From: Cellvibrio sp. PSBB006
GTDB lineage: Bacteria > Pseudomonadota > Gammaproteobacteria > Pseudomonadales > Cellvibrionaceae
Reading direction: 5' to 3'
Length of the DNA stretch: 64,000 nucleotides
NCBI RefSeq assembly: GCF_002162135.1
Contig: NZ_CP021382.1
Location: 2,112,001-2,176,000, forward strand
The notes beneath the pieces were generated by a model. The model was not told the DNA's origin. It did no database searches and saw only the letters and a list, made by a program, of their open reading frames with translations. The translations under genes were made by a program, and so were the position numbers. Positions 25,908-35,572 of the stretch are shown one piece after another (position 1 is the first letter of the stretch; each line of letters opens with the position of its first letter).

Positions 25908-28649
25908 TCACTCATCAAGCGGATCAACCGCCACTTCATACCACAAGCTGGCTGCCGATTGCTGCAACACCATACGCGCATTACCGGCGTTGTCCTCAAC
26001 CGGTAGTTCGCTGCGGCGTTGCCCGGTTTCATCCAATATCCAGGCACGCGTAGCGGTGGTCGCAAAAGGCAAGTCGATGACCGCCGGAATCACTTCAATA
26101 AGTGTGGGCGATGTGCCCCAATGTGTCGCCAGAGAGTTTCGGCTGTCGTCGGTCCATTGCATATTGGTGTTTTCCACGAGACCCGTCGTGACCACCAACA
26201 GAGCCGCACCGACTTCCGGCTGGTCAAAGCTCCCGTCTTGTAAGGCCAGTGACACCGTAGCCCAATCCTGCAGGGTGTGGCCGACACGGATGCCAACATT
26301 GCCCAGCGTAAAGTCGCGGCCATTGATAAATCCCACCACTGCTTTGGTACGCGCGGTGTCGATAGTCACCACACCCTTGTTTGCTGCACTCATGTCCCAA
26401 CGCAGCTCCTCAGTGTCGGACACATACACCGGACCACTCGTGGCGAGGGGCGGAACGGCGGTGCCCGCAGGTGTTGGGGAAACATCCAATGCAAATCGGT
26501 GCATCAAAGGCACATCATTGGGAACACCCAGATGGGCACCGCTGGCAATATTCCAGGCACCGCCCTTGGTGGCAAGAATATCCAGCTCAGTCTGCGGATC
26601 AAAGTTCATCACCAGGGCGTTGTGAGCCGCAGCCACATCGCCGCGCCGGAAGATGCTGGCGGCTACCAGCAGATTGGCCATCTTGGTGGGGTGGGCGTTC
26701 ATACTGAAGAAATCACTGAAATACCCCGCGTCCCAGTTACCACCAGGGCCGGCATCGTAAGCGAAAAACATAATGCCGTCCCAGTCCTGTAAGGCCCCAT
26801 AGGCTGCCGCCAGTAACGGCCCCTCGCTGCTGTAGGTGTTGGGTGAAGCATGCTGGTACTCAGAAATAGTAAAAGGGATACCGTGGATACGCTGCTTGGC
26901 CAAACCGCTCAGGGTGTTATTAAGCGCGTTGACCATGGATTCATTAATAACCGTCCAATGGCTTGCATCCCATTCGGCACCGGGGAAGATCGGGTGCTGC
27001 CAATAGGCATGAGCATCGGCGAAATCAAACTGTTTCTGTGCGCTGGGCGGACTGTTCATGATCGCCGTTCCCGCCGTCAATCCCTGATAGTTGAGGGTAT
27101 GTTTGACATAGTTATTCATGTCACTCCAATAGCTCGTCTCCAGGTCCCGCAAAAACGCAGCCCAATCCCGCTCGCGCCCGGCGGTGTAGCCCTGCGCGCG
27201 ATAATTACTTTTTACGGTCCCCTCTTCGATGCTTTCATCATCGGCCAGCAGGCCGAGTGCTCCACCGGGTTTGAAGCTGACATTGGCCAGTTGCACCTGT
27301 GCCACCTGATTACCGAAGCCATTGAAATTAATCCGCGCGTTGGTGTCGTCGGCGCTGGCAACAAAGGTGGTTTCAAAGTATTGCCAACTTTCATTCAGTG
27401 CATAGCTGCGGCTTAACACACTCCCCCAGGGATCATAATTTTGCTGCACACCGATATTGAGCGTTATGACGTCGGGCGATCTGGCCCAAAAGCCCAAGGT
27501 GTAAATCTGACCTGCCTCCAGGGTCAATTGCCCCTGATTTAATTGCACATTCCACGCGGCCGCACCTGCGCTGGTTACCTGAATGGCGATGCCGGCCCGA
27601 CCATCAAACGTACCGCTTTGGATCGCTGCTTCGGCACCGCTGTGCTCTTCCAGACTCCAGGCGGTGATACCACCGGCGAAGTCAGGATTTGCCAGCGCTT
27701 CTTCACCCAAGGGTTCATCGATTGCACCCCAGGCAGATTCGGCTGCTGCTGTGGTTGCGTACTTTGTCTGCAGCCAGGTATTCCAACGGGCATCCAATGC
27801 AGCACGAAATACGCTCGGCCAGGTGTCGACTGAGCCATCGAAATACTGCTGAAAGAAACCGTTCTCGTTGTTGATCTCCACAAAGGCGATGGCCGGATCT
27901 TCGGCGTAGGTCAATTCGGTATAGGGGTTGCGATGGCTCAGTAATAATTGTGCGTATTCCTTTTCCAACTGGCGGAAGGTGTCGTCCACAAAGCCAAGCA
28001 CATGGGATTGCTTCCAGGTTAACTCGCCCAAGGCTGCCGGCAGGCCATCTGCCGGTTTGAATTCCCGGGAGTTCAGCAGATTGAGGTTGGTATAGATACC
28101 CTGGGCCTTGAGCTGGGCGATGAAATAATCCAGCTTGTCCAGGTTAGTTGTATTGAACGTACGGCTGGTGCCCGCCGCATAATTGATCAGGCTCTCTGCG
28201 CCGAAGTTGTTATCCATATGATGGAAGCGCACCAGATTGACACCGAACCTGGCCAGACGCCGGGCGATCTTTTCAGCATCCGCATGGGAAGGAAATGCCG
28301 AGCCGGCGGTAATATTCACACCGATAAACCGTACACGCTCCCCGTTCACCACAAAGTGCCCTGCTGCGCTGACGCCCAGGGAACCGAATTTGCCCGCCGG
28401 CTTGTGGTTCATGGCAGCGAGGTTAGTAATGCCAGCGCTGTCGTCATCAAAGGGAAGTACGAAAGGCACCAGCGAAGCTTCCATACTGCTGGACGCACTG
28501 CTGGTCTGGGAGGATGAGCTGGCGCTACTGCCCTCAAGAATGGGACCACCCAGGTCGGGGCCGGAACTTGATCCGCTGCAGGCGGACAACAGCCATAACA
28601 ATACCCATCCCAGCGCTTTTGTACTCAGGGATGTTTGCGTTTTGATCAT
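25908..28649 (-). CDS. Cell-surface glycoside hydrolase lipoprotein, clan GH-A, with inserted carbohydrate-binding module
   Basis: About 913 residues. A lipobox LLSAC near residue 25 and a Ser-rich linker (SSASSSSQTSSASSS) resemble Cellvibrio surface enzymes. The start was set to give a normal lipoprotein signal; an ATG at 28670 is also possible. The TIM-barrel part shows the acid/base motif EINNENG and a later nucleophile motif ISEYQHA, both typical of clan GH-A (GH5-like). Between them lies a jelly-roll module (WSLEEHSGAEAAIQ...YTLGFWARS...INFNGFGNQVAQVQLANVSF) resembling CBM4/9. The C-terminal part is beta-rich. It is probably an endo-acting glucanase or mannanase-like enzyme; the family number and substrate cannot be settled by eye. 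Confidence 0.75.
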   Translation of the reverse strand: MIKTQTSLSTKALGWVLLWLLSACSGSSSGPDLGGPILEGSSASSSSQTSSASSSMEASLVPFVLPFDDDSAGITNLAAMNHKPAGKFGSLGVSAAGHFVVNGERVRFIGVNITAGSAFPSHADAEKIARRLARFGVNLVRFHHMDNNFGAESLINYAAGTSRTFNTTNLDKLDYFIAQLKAQGIYTNLNLLNSREFKPADGLPAALGELTWKQSHVLGFVDDTFRQLEKEYAQLLLSHRNPYTELTYAEDPAIAFVEINNENGFFQQYFDGSVDTWPSVFRAALDARWNTWLQTKYATTAAAESAWGAIDEPLGEEALANPDFAGGITAWSLEEHSGAEAAIQSGTFDGRAGIAIQVTSAGAAAWNVQLNQGQLTLEAGQIYTLGFWARSPDVITLNIGVQQNYDPWGSVLSRSYALNESWQYFETTFVASADDTNARINFNGFGNQVAQVQLANVSFKPGGALGLLADDESIEEGTVKSNYRAQGYTAGRERDWAAFLRDLETSYWSDMNNYVKHTLNYQGLTAGTAIMNSPPSAQKQFDFADAHAYWQHPIFPGAEWDASHWTVINESMVNALNNTLSGLAKQRIHGIPFTISEYQHASPNTYSSEGPLLAAAYGALQDWDGIMFFAYDAGPGGNWDAGYFSDFFSMNAHPTKMANLLVAASIFRRGDVAAAHNALVMNFDPQTELDILATKGGAWNIASGAHLGVPNDVPLMHRFALDVSPTPAGTAVPPLATSGPVYVSDTEELRWDMSAANKGVVTIDTARTKAVVGFINGRDFTLGNVGIRVGHTLQDWATVSLALQDGSFDQPEVGAALLVVTTGLVENTNMQWTDDSRNSLATHWGTSPTLIEVIPAVIDLPFATTATRAWILDETGQRRSELPVEDNAGNARMVLQQSAASLWYEVAVDPLDE

Positions 28650-28914
28650 CGAGATTAATTGTGTACGCATTGCAGGCACCACCATCCGGGTTATTGTTAT
28701 CGTCAACAGGCAGGAAATATGCGCTGTCAGGGGTGTTTTCAGAGCTGTGAAGCCTTGCTTTCTGGCCGTTCCGTCAAGACTCATTCAGCCAGTATAGAAA
28801 CAGCACAAAGCCCTCACCACGCCAGAAAGTGTAAAGTTGTCCAATGAGGCGCCAGCCCCCATAACCTCCTCGCAAACGATTGAAAGAACAACCCCACATC
28901 TGCCTGATCAAGTG

Positions 28915-28942
28915 TTGACAAGCCGTTCTAAAACGGCATAAT
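28915..28942 (+). promoter_or_regulatory. Sigma70 promoter of rpsT
   Basis: TTGACA (28915-28920) and CATAAT (28937-28942) are separated by 16 bases, 55 bases ahead of the start codon. Confidence 0.7.
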
Positions 28943-28996
28943 GTCGCGTCCTTGATTCCAGACCCGATTTAGATCAGATTTTATAGGAGCACCACG

Positions 28997-29269
28997 GTGG
29001 CCAATACAGCCCAAGCGAAAAAACGCGCGCGTCAAAACGAAAAAGCTCGCAAGCATAACGCCAGCCTGCGCTCTATGGGGCGTACCTACCTGAAGAAAGT
29101 GGTGAACGCCATTGCCTCAGGCAATCTGGAAGCAGCCAAGGCAGCTTATGAAGCAGCTATTCCGGTCATTGACCGCATCGCTGACAAAGGCCTTATTCAC
29201 AAGAATAAAGCCGCTCGTCACAAGAGCCGTTTGAACAGCAAGATCAAAGCGATGTCTGCCGCTGCTTAA
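28997..29269 (+). CDS. rpsT: 30S ribosomal protein S20
   Basis: 90 residues, very basic, matching S20 along its length: [20 protein letters not shown] start, [12 protein letters not shown], and the C-terminal [16 protein letters not shown]. The start is GTG with TAGGAG 8 bases upstream; a non-ATG start is also known for rpsT in enterics, where it contributes to autoregulation. Its own promoter and terminator make it monocistronic. Confidence 0.97.
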   Translation: MANTAQAKKRARQNEKARKHNASLRSMGRTYLKKVVNAIASGNLEAAKAAYEAAIPVIDRIADKGLIHKNKAARHKSRLNSKIKAMSAAA

Positions 29270-29330
29270 TAGCAGAACCAGCGATGATCCAGTCAAAAGG
29301 CTAACGACGCTAGCGCGACATTAGCAAAAC

Positions 29331-29358
29331 AAAAAAACCGGCAGTTGCCGGTTTTTTT
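29331..29358 (+). terminator. Rho-independent terminator of rpsT
   Basis: Stem CCGGCA/TGCCGG extended by A7/T7, with GT as loop, ending in seven T residues. Because the flanks are A7 and T7 it could act in both directions. Confidence 0.9.
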
Positions 29359-29533
29359 GTGCCTGACGTTTACCCATGCAGGATTTCTTCAGGCAACCCA
29401 CATCAGGTTTCATGAACATCTATACAGTGAAATAAAAACAGATTATCTTCGCCATAAATTTTCGGCCGGAGCCAGTTCTGCTGTCGGTATCCAGCGTATA
29501 AACGTGCACATACTTATTGATGGAGATGTCTTT

Positions 29534-29860
29534 ATGCTGCCGCGCGAGCATTATCTGAAACAAGCTTTTCAGGACCCGCTCAACTTCCCCGATGGTTTTG
29601 AGGCGGGTGGATTGTCCGGTATTCAGGCACGCTTGATTCGCAAACATGGGATGTTGATCTCTGCTCTCGTCGATGACAATGTGTCAGACCCGACAGCGGA
29701 AGACCTTCATCTGTTAAAGGTCATCGCCAATCAGGGAGCACCCAAGACACCGGTTGAACAAGCCTGGGTTAAATACCTCAGCCTCGTTAAAGCACAACAA
29801 GCCAGCCGCTCCGGCAAAACCAAAGCCTCCGCCAAGACCGCCGAAAAAAAATCTTCCTGA
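29534..29860 (+). CDS. maoP: MaoP-like protein (DUF413)
   Basis: 108 residues. The ATG was chosen because GGAG (29522-29525) precedes it and because the DUF413 match starts there; the longer frame from 29345 begins inside the rpsT terminator. The core FQDPLNFPDGFEAGGLSG, ARLIRKHG and a final TPVEQAWVKYLSLVK follow the DUF413 pattern (DxxxFPRGFxRSG ... LLExHG ... T..E..WxKY). In Escherichia coli the family member MaoP acts in Ori macrodomain organisation. The C-terminal 20 residues are a Lys/Ala/Ser-rich tail not needed by the family. Confidence 0.75.
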   Translation: MLPREHYLKQAFQDPLNFPDGFEAGGLSGIQARLIRKHGMLISALVDDNVSDPTAEDLHLLKVIANQGAPKTPVEQAWVKYLSLVKAQQASRSGKTKASAKTAEKKSS

Positions 29861-29920
29861 TTACCAAGATGTTAATCCACGCTGCTTGCCAGGCTGACGC
29901 TGGCAAGCAGTGGGGTATAT

Positions 29921-32332
29921 TTACGCCGGAATTTCCACCAAAACCTGATATACCTTGCCCGACTCAATATTGGTGATACATGGCTGATTGAGCCGTTGAC
30001 CATCCAGGGTTACCTGCACGTTGGTAATCCCCTTCTGTCTACGCATCTCTACATCAAAACGCGCGCCGCGAAACTCACGCACCACCTTGGCTTGCGACCA
30101 ATGCGACGGCAGCTGCGGTACAACACGCAGCCCTTCACGATCACCTTTCAGTCCAAATAAACCTTCAACAAGGGAACGATAAACCCAGGAAACCGTACCG
30201 GTGTTAAACAGTTGGCTGGAACGGCCTGCCGTGCGCGGGAACTGGTGGTAAGCACCGCGATAATAATTGGGAATGAAAACCGGTAATTGACCGCGTTGCA
30301 GATAGTCCTGTTCGTCCGGCCCCGGAATCATCTGCCGCAACAGACGATAGGCGCGATCCTGCTCGGCGATGGTGTAGAGACTGTAGATATAGAACACCGC
30401 CGCATGATTGTAGACCGAGCCATTCTCGGCTGAGCCCGGATGCTTTTGCGTAACCCGGCCGACATCATCGCGCATTGCCGTATAAGCCGGGGCCAGCATC
30501 ATCACGCCGTAAGGTGTCTCCAGTTGTTCCTCTACCGCGCGTAACATTTTGGGCCGCTGCTCTGCGCTGGCGGCACCCCCCAGGATGGCCCAGCTTTGCG
30601 GATTCAGGAAGATGCGGCCCTCCGGATCTTTACTGACCCCGAAGACAACGCCATCGTCAGTAATGCCGCGACCAAACCATTCGCCATCCCACAAATATTG
30701 ATTCACTGAGGCATTCACAGATTGCGCCGCCGCACGAAATTCCTGCGCGAGCACAGCCTGTTGATGCGCCGCACAAATGTCGGCCCACAAATTCAACGCA
30801 TAAGCCGTTGCGACAGAAAGCCAGCCGGAAACACCCTTGCCCTTGTAACCCACCATGTTCATGGGATCACACCAATCACCCTGGGCGATAAAACTTAAGC
30901 CACGCTCATCCCGCGCGCTTAACAACCAGCGCATGGCATTGCTGATACGCTCAAAAACGCTCAGCGTTTTTTCGCCTTCAGCATCTTTAACCAATTCATC
31001 AAGGATGGCGTAATCGTTCGTCTCGTCGAGATAGGCCTGCAAGCAAACCGGCAGCCACACGCAATGGTCGGTGTGCGGAATTTGATTGATGTATTTCAAT
31101 TCCGCGCCCTCCACCAGCAGAATGCCATCGGGCATGGCACCATTGGCTTCCTGTTGGCTGAGCGCGTGCAAAAATGCTGCGCGTGTGACAGCGGGCTTGA
31201 TAAAACTCATGCCCATATTGTCTTGCAGATAATTGCGTGTTTGTGGGTCCGTAGTAAGACGATTTACATCGCCGTGATAAAACACCTGGCGCGGCAACCA
31301 GTGGTTTACAAAATTATCCAGCTCCGCATCCGGTGTTTGAATCTGCAGGCAACCCTGCCCCGCTTGCAGGTAATCGGCATATTCACGCTGCGTTGCAGTA
31401 AAGGCTTTTGCGCTGAGATATTTTTTTCGCAAAGTGGCGATCTCTGCATCATCAAATGCAGGACCAAAGATAAAACGATACGCTTGTGAGTCATTCGGGT
31501 TTAACGCCAAACGATACTGCAACACCGCCGCTGGTGTTTCATAACGCGCGTCACCACCACTGAGAATTTCCTGCTGCAAGGCCGAGGGATTGTGTAAGCC
31601 ACCTTCGCCCTCAAAAGCTTCCTGCCTGGCCTCCCAGGCGACAGGTGCAACCTCGTGCAGGAAAAATGTTTTGTCTTTGAAGTTTTTGTTTTTAAAGTAG
31701 TCCGCCACCTTTTGATAAGGTGTCACACAGGTTGCCACCATGCCGCCCAGGTCAGCACGGTATTCGGCAGACTGATTCATCCAGGACATATAGCCCACAG
31801 GAAAATAGGAATACACACTTAATCGACGTGGGCGGCCGGAAATATTGGTCACACGCAGATACCACAACTCCACCACATCCTGCGTCGGCAAATGCAATGT
31901 CATCTCGACGCGAATGCCGTTGCATTCAATACACCAGGCAATGTCACTCTTGCCGACGGAAAATGTAAATTGCTCCGGCGCCGCGCGCACCGGCTCGTAG
32001 GGTGCAGAAAAAATCTCGCCGCTCTCTTCGTCTTTAATATAAAAAAAGCGGCCCGGATGGTGCGCATAATAAGGCTGCTCCGGCTGCATAAATGTCTTGG
32101 CTTCAAGGTTGGGCGCATAGGCGTATTTAGCCGGCTCCGGTTGCATAAATTGTGCAACCGCATAACCGCGACAGGTTACCTGGATCATCATGCGCTGGTT
32201 CCATAAAAAACCGGCGGCGCGGGGCATGGCTGTAGGGCTGGTTAATTCATAGCGTTCGCCGTTGGCGCTGGGAGACAACATAAATAAACTCCGATAATAA
32301 TGTCGCTGCACATCCTGCGAATCAGCGTTCAT
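29921..32332 (-). CDS. GH94 phosphorylase, probably cellobionic acid phosphorylase
   Basis: About 803 residues, the size of GH94 disaccharide phosphorylases. The catalytic Asp lies in the conserved [10 protein letters not shown] near 486, and [26 protein letters not shown] and [22 protein letters not shown] are GH94 landmarks. Such enzymes split beta-glucosyl disaccharides with phosphate to glucose-1-phosphate. The assignment to cellobionate comes from the neighbours: a GntR-like regulator and gluconokinase that would use the released gluconate. No signal peptide, so it acts in the cytoplasm. The start was taken downstream of the terminator hairpin at 32342-32368; an ATG at 32341 is an alternative. 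A plain cellobiose phosphorylase remains possible. Confidence 0.8.
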   Translation of the reverse strand: MNADSQDVQRHYYRSLFMLSPSANGERYELTSPTAMPRAAGFLWNQRMMIQVTCRGYAVAQFMQPEPAKYAYAPNLEAKTFMQPEQPYYAHHPGRFFYIKDEESGEIFSAPYEPVRAAPEQFTFSVGKSDIAWCIECNGIRVEMTLHLPTQDVVELWYLRVTNISGRPRRLSVYSYFPVGYMSWMNQSAEYRADLGGMVATCVTPYQKVADYFKNKNFKDKTFFLHEVAPVAWEARQEAFEGEGGLHNPSALQQEILSGGDARYETPAAVLQYRLALNPNDSQAYRFIFGPAFDDAEIATLRKKYLSAKAFTATQREYADYLQAGQGCLQIQTPDAELDNFVNHWLPRQVFYHGDVNRLTTDPQTRNYLQDNMGMSFIKPAVTRAAFLHALSQQEANGAMPDGILLVEGAELKYINQIPHTDHCVWLPVCLQAYLDETNDYAILDELVKDAEGEKTLSVFERISNAMRWLLSARDERGLSFIAQGDWCDPMNMVGYKGKGVSGWLSVATAYALNLWADICAAHQQAVLAQEFRAAAQSVNASVNQYLWDGEWFGRGITDDGVVFGVSKDPEGRIFLNPQSWAILGGAASAEQRPKMLRAVEEQLETPYGVMMLAPAYTAMRDDVGRVTQKHPGSAENGSVYNHAAVFYIYSLYTIAEQDRAYRLLRQMIPGPDEQDYLQRGQLPVFIPNYYRGAYHQFPRTAGRSSQLFNTGTVSWVYRSLVEGLFGLKGDREGLRVVPQLPSHWSQAKVVREFRGARFDVEMRRQKGITNVQVTLDGQRLNQPCITNIESGKVYQVLVEIPA

Positions 32333-32341
32333 CCTGAACAT

Positions 32342-32368
32342 AAAAAAACGCCGCATGAGCAGCGGCGT
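32342..32368 (-). terminator. Terminator/attenuator between the symporter and the GH94 gene
   Basis: Minus-strand stem ACGCCGC/GCGGCGT (plus coordinates 32348-32354 and 32362-32368) with a 7-base loop is followed by TTTTTTT. It sits between the symporter stop and the phosphorylase start, so it should reduce read-through and make phosphorylase expression partly independent. Confidence 0.75.
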
Positions 32369-32398
32369 TAATGAATATCAAAGAAAGCAGAGCAGAAA

Positions 32399-33772
32399 TT
32401 AATTGGCCGCTGTCGGCTGCTCCGCTTCACGCGCTTTAAGGTCTGTCTGGATCTGCTCCAGTTTTTCAGTGGTCAGCGGGTAGAAACTCACAACGAACGC
32501 TGCAATAAAAGCAATCACACCGGGAATAACGGTTTGCAATAATGCAATGCCTTGTTGAGATGCATCGGTTTGCGCTTCCCGTGCAACGTAGCCAATGGCA
32601 GCCAACATCCACAGCATAAAAGCAGAGCCCAAGGCACCACCGAGTTTTTGTGCGAAGGTGGCAGCGGAGAATGTCATTCCCGTGGCACGCCGACCGGTTT
32701 TCCATTCGGTGTAATCCGCACTGTCAGCATACATGGACCACGCCAGGGGTGACTTTGGCCCCAACGCGAGGCTGATCAGTATATTCAGTGTAAACATCAA
32801 TCCGATAGCATCCCTGGGCACAAAATAAAATCCAATCGACAACACACCAACAATGCCCATCAGCAACATCAGCAGTTTGGTTTTGTCGACAAACTTCGTC
32901 ATCAGCGGTGTCAACGCGGCGCCAACACCCAAGGCAATACCCTGCACAAAAAGATAATTAGAAATTAAATCCGGCCGTTCAACATAGTAAGCAAAATAGT
33001 AATAACCTGAACCACCGCGCAGGGTGATCGTCATCATGATGATCATCGCCAGCACAATCAGAATGACCCAGGGGCGATTGTTTAACAGGTCCTTGATGTC
33101 GTTGAGTGGATTGGTATTTTGCCCGGCGGGTGGCGCAATGCGCTCAGTGGTAGAAAAAAACGTAATTGCAAAGACAATGGCCGCGATAATGCCGTACAAC
33201 AGCATGGTCAATTGCCAGCCCAGGGTTTCATTTCCTTGCCCCAGCCACTCAACCAACGGCAGGGTAAATTTATTGACCAAAGCTGTACCGACAAAGGCAG
33301 CAATAAAACGAAAGCTGATCAATGTAGTGCGGTCCTGGCTGCGCGCGGTCAAGACACCGGACAGCGATGAATAAGGCGTGCTGAGGATGGTGTACATCAC
33401 CATCATGAAGGAATAGGTGATGTAGGCATAAATTATCTTGCCGCTCTCATTGAGATCCGGCGTGCTGAAGGTGATCACCGCCGCGCCAGCCATAGGGACG
33501 CCGGCAAATAATAAATAAGGCCGAAATTTTCCCCAGCGGGTTTTGGTTCGATCTGCCACGGCGCCCATAATCGGATCAGTGATGGCATCGACAACTTTGG
33601 TGACCAGGAACATCGTGCCGGCAGCGGCGGCAGGAATACCAAACACATCGGTATAAAATACGGCAAGAAATGAAGCGATACTGGCCCAATACAAATTAAA
33701 ACCAAAATCACCGACAGCGTATCCAACTTTTTCCTTGAGACTTAACTTGGCCATACGATCGTGATGAGTCAC
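32399..33772 (-). CDS. GPH-family glycoside/cation symporter (MelB/XylP-like)
   Basis: 457 residues with 12 predicted helices. The GPH signatures are clear: LKEKVGYAVGDFGFNLYW at the N-terminus, a cation-site helix 2 region (VVDAITDPIMGAVADRTKTRWGKFRPY), and MYADSADYTEWKTGRRATG in the second half. GTG start with GAGGAG 8 bases upstream; an ATG six codons later is possible. Imports a disaccharide or uronide/aldonate with Na+ or H+; context suggests cellobionate or cellobiose for the adjacent phosphorylase. Confidence 0.88.
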   Translation of the reverse strand: MTHHDRMAKLSLKEKVGYAVGDFGFNLYWASIASFLAVFYTDVFGIPAAAAGTMFLVTKVVDAITDPIMGAVADRTKTRWGKFRPYLLFAGVPMAGAAVITFSTPDLNESGKIIYAYITYSFMMVMYTILSTPYSSLSGVLTARSQDRTTLISFRFIAAFVGTALVNKFTLPLVEWLGQGNETLGWQLTMLLYGIIAAIVFAITFFSTTERIAPPAGQNTNPLNDIKDLLNNRPWVILIVLAMIIMMTITLRGGSGYYYFAYYVERPDLISNYLFVQGIALGVGAALTPLMTKFVDKTKLLMLLMGIVGVLSIGFYFVPRDAIGLMFTLNILISLALGPKSPLAWSMYADSADYTEWKTGRRATGMTFSAATFAQKLGGALGSAFMLWMLAAIGYVAREAQTDASQQGIALLQTVIPGVIAFIAAFVVSFYPLTTEKLEQIQTDLKAREAEQPTAAN

Positions 33773-33844
33773 GGGTCTTTCTCCTCGCGCAATATTATTG
33801 TTGTAAATTCTTATCTTTTTTAAGAAGACGGTTTAAACCCGTCA

Positions 33845-34879
33845 TTATTTGGCATTGCGCGTGGACTTACGCAAACGCACCTCGTAACCAATGTTGACCT
33901 GTTTTTCTTCAATGGGCTTGCCGGTGAGCGCACGAATCACCATCTCCGTGGACTTCACCCCCATCTCATAACGCGGTACGTGCACACTGGTCAGCGAAGG
34001 ATTTACAAACTGTGAAGCTTCAATGTCGTTAAAGCCGCACAGGGATAATTGTTCGGGAATGCGGATGTTCATGCGCTGGCTTTCAAAGAGCGCGCCCAAC
34101 GCCAGGTCATCGTTACAACAGAAGATAGAATCAATCACGCCCTGGCTTGATGCCATCAGGCTGCGGAACAACTCACCACCCAGTGCAATCGATGAAGGCT
34201 CCGGTGTGGTGACAATAAAATTCTTCCAATCAATACCGGCTGCATCCATCGCCGCTTTATAGCCCAGCATCCGCTGTTGCACCCGTGGGTCCATGCGCGC
34301 GCCCATAAAGCCGATGCGGGTGTGGCCCGCTTCCAGTAACTTGGACACCACATCGTAGCCGGCTTGCCAATGGGAAAAGCCCACATTCATGTCCAACGGC
34401 TGATCGAGCAGCTCCATCATCTGTACGATGGGGATGCCTGCTTTTTGCAAAAGCTGCTGGCAGGCACGCGTCTGGTCGCCGCCGGTAATGATCATCGCCT
34501 CCGGTGCCTGACTCAGCAGGGTGCGGACCATCTTCTCTTCTTCGAGGGGGGAGTAATGCGTATCGACCAACAGCACCTTATAACCGGCTTTGCCAGCAAC
34601 CTCATAAATACCGCGCAAAACGTCATTAAATACGATGTTGGATAAGGAAGGGATAGCCACCCCGATCACGCGGGACTTGGCTGATGCCAGGGAACTGGCG
34701 AATTGATTGGGAATATAACCCAGGCTGTCGATAGCGGCCTGAACCTGGCGCCGCAGCAGGTCGGATACCTTGTCCGGCTGATTGATAACACGGGATACGG
34801 TGATCGCGCTCACACCGGCTACCGCCGCCACATCCACCAAAGTTACTTTCTTATGCGTTGTATTTTTAGTCGATCTCAT
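33845..34879 (-). CDS. LacI-family regulator, GntR-like
   Basis: 344 residues. Helix-turn-helix with hinge at about 12-65 (TLVDVAAVAGVSAITVSRVINQPDKVS), then a periplasmic-binding-like effector domain with IGVAIPSLSNIVF and GFNDIEASQFVNPSLTSV. By eye it is closest to the gluconate repressor GntR. It is divergent from the gluconokinase gene, with paired operator-like sites between them, and it precedes the symporter and GH94 genes. Probably represses both directions until gluconate or 6-phosphogluconate appears. Confidence 0.88.
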   Translation of the reverse strand: MRSTKNTTHKKVTLVDVAAVAGVSAITVSRVINQPDKVSDLLRRQVQAAIDSLGYIPNQFASSLASAKSRVIGVAIPSLSNIVFNDVLRGIYEVAGKAGYKVLLVDTHYSPLEEEKMVRTLLSQAPEAMIITGGDQTRACQQLLQKAGIPIVQMMELLDQPLDMNVGFSHWQAGYDVVSKLLEAGHTRIGFMGARMDPRVQQRMLGYKAAMDAAGIDWKNFIVTTPEPSSIALGGELFRSLMASSQGVIDSIFCCNDDLALGALFESQRMNIRIPEQLSLCGFNDIEASQFVNPSLTSVHVPRYEMGVKSTEMVIRALTGKPIEEKQVNIGYEVRLRKSTRNAK

Positions 34880-34927
34880 TGCCGCATCTCATCCCGATTC
34901 ACGAGTGCCGGAACGATAACACAGACT

Positions 34928-34947
34928 AAATGATTGCGCTATCATTT
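34928..34947. promoter_or_regulatory. LacI-type operator O1 between regulator and gluconokinase
   Basis: AAATGATTGCGCTATCATTT is a 20-bp near-perfect palindrome with the central CG typical of LacI-family operators (one symmetric pair mismatched). It lies 48 bases ahead of the regulator start and 52 bases ahead of gntK. Confidence 0.6.
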
Positions 34948-34991
34948 GGGGGCGTGCTACTCTGGCGAATTCTAGAGGTCTGCACCCCAAA

Positions 34992-35004
34992 ATAGCGCAA
35001 TGAT
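34992..35004. promoter_or_regulatory. Second operator-like site O2 overlapping the gntK start
   Basis: ATAGCGCAATGAT differs from the complement of O1 (ATAGCGCAATCAT) at one base and covers the gntK start codon, so bound repressor would block initiation directly. It is only one good half plus a weaker half, so less certain than O1. Confidence 0.4.
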
Positions 35005-35566
35005 TCAACGCTTAGCTCCTTCCAATACTCATGCCACTACTTACCTGATCGTGGTAATGGGCGTTTCCGGCAGTGGTAAATCATCACTGGCCCGCACGCT
35101 CGCCGATTACTATGGCTATTGCTACCTGGATGGCGATGACTTCCATAGCGAGTCGTCGCGGGCGCGCATGGCCAGCGGGCAACCCCTGACCGACGAGATG
35201 CGCGCGCCCTGGGTGGCTGCCATTTGCCAGCATCTGCAAGAAAGGGCTCGCAAACAGCAACACTGCCTGCTGGCTTTTTCAGGGCTGAAAAAAGCTCATC
35301 GCAATCAATTGCGCGATGCCGGATTGAAGACCATCTTTATCTTCCTGCGGGGAGACAAGCCGACGATTCAGGATCGACTGAACCGCCGCACCGGCCACTT
35401 TATGGCACCGGCTTTGCTGGACAGCCAATTGGCCACGCTGGAAGATCCCTCAGCCGAAGCCGATGTTATCCCCCTGGATATCGCCGCACCACTAACAACC
35501 GTTGCCGGCCAGGCTATTCAGGCGATCAATGAGCAGTATGAGCTTGAAGAACTCGCCACCAAATAA
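35000..35566 (+). CDS. gntK: Gluconokinase
   Basis: 188 residues with a P-loop GVSGSGKSS at about 21-29, DGDDFHSESSRARMASGQPLTDEMRAPW (the gluconokinase substrate region) and FLRGDKPTIQDRLNRRTGHFM. It phosphorylates gluconate to 6-phosphogluconate for the Entner-Doudoroff or pentose phosphate route. No Shine-Dalgarno is visible and the start is covered by an operator-like site. It pairs with the GH94 phosphorylase and GntR-like regulator as a functional unit. Confidence 0.92.
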   Translation: MIQRLAPSNTHATTYLIVVMGVSGSGKSSLARTLADYYGYCYLDGDDFHSESSRARMASGQPLTDEMRAPWVAAICQHLQERARKQQHCLLAFSGLKKAHRNQLRDAGLKTIFIFLRGDKPTIQDRLNRRTGHFMAPALLDSQLATLEDPSAEADVIPLDIAAPLTTVAGQAIQAINEQYELEELATK

Positions 35567-35572
35567 ACGGTA

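Noticed and set aside
25990..26625. Long plus-strand frames opposite the glycoside hydrolase (also 28237-28797)
   Set aside because: They lie antisense within a well-supported gene and have random-looking composition; they are shadow frames.
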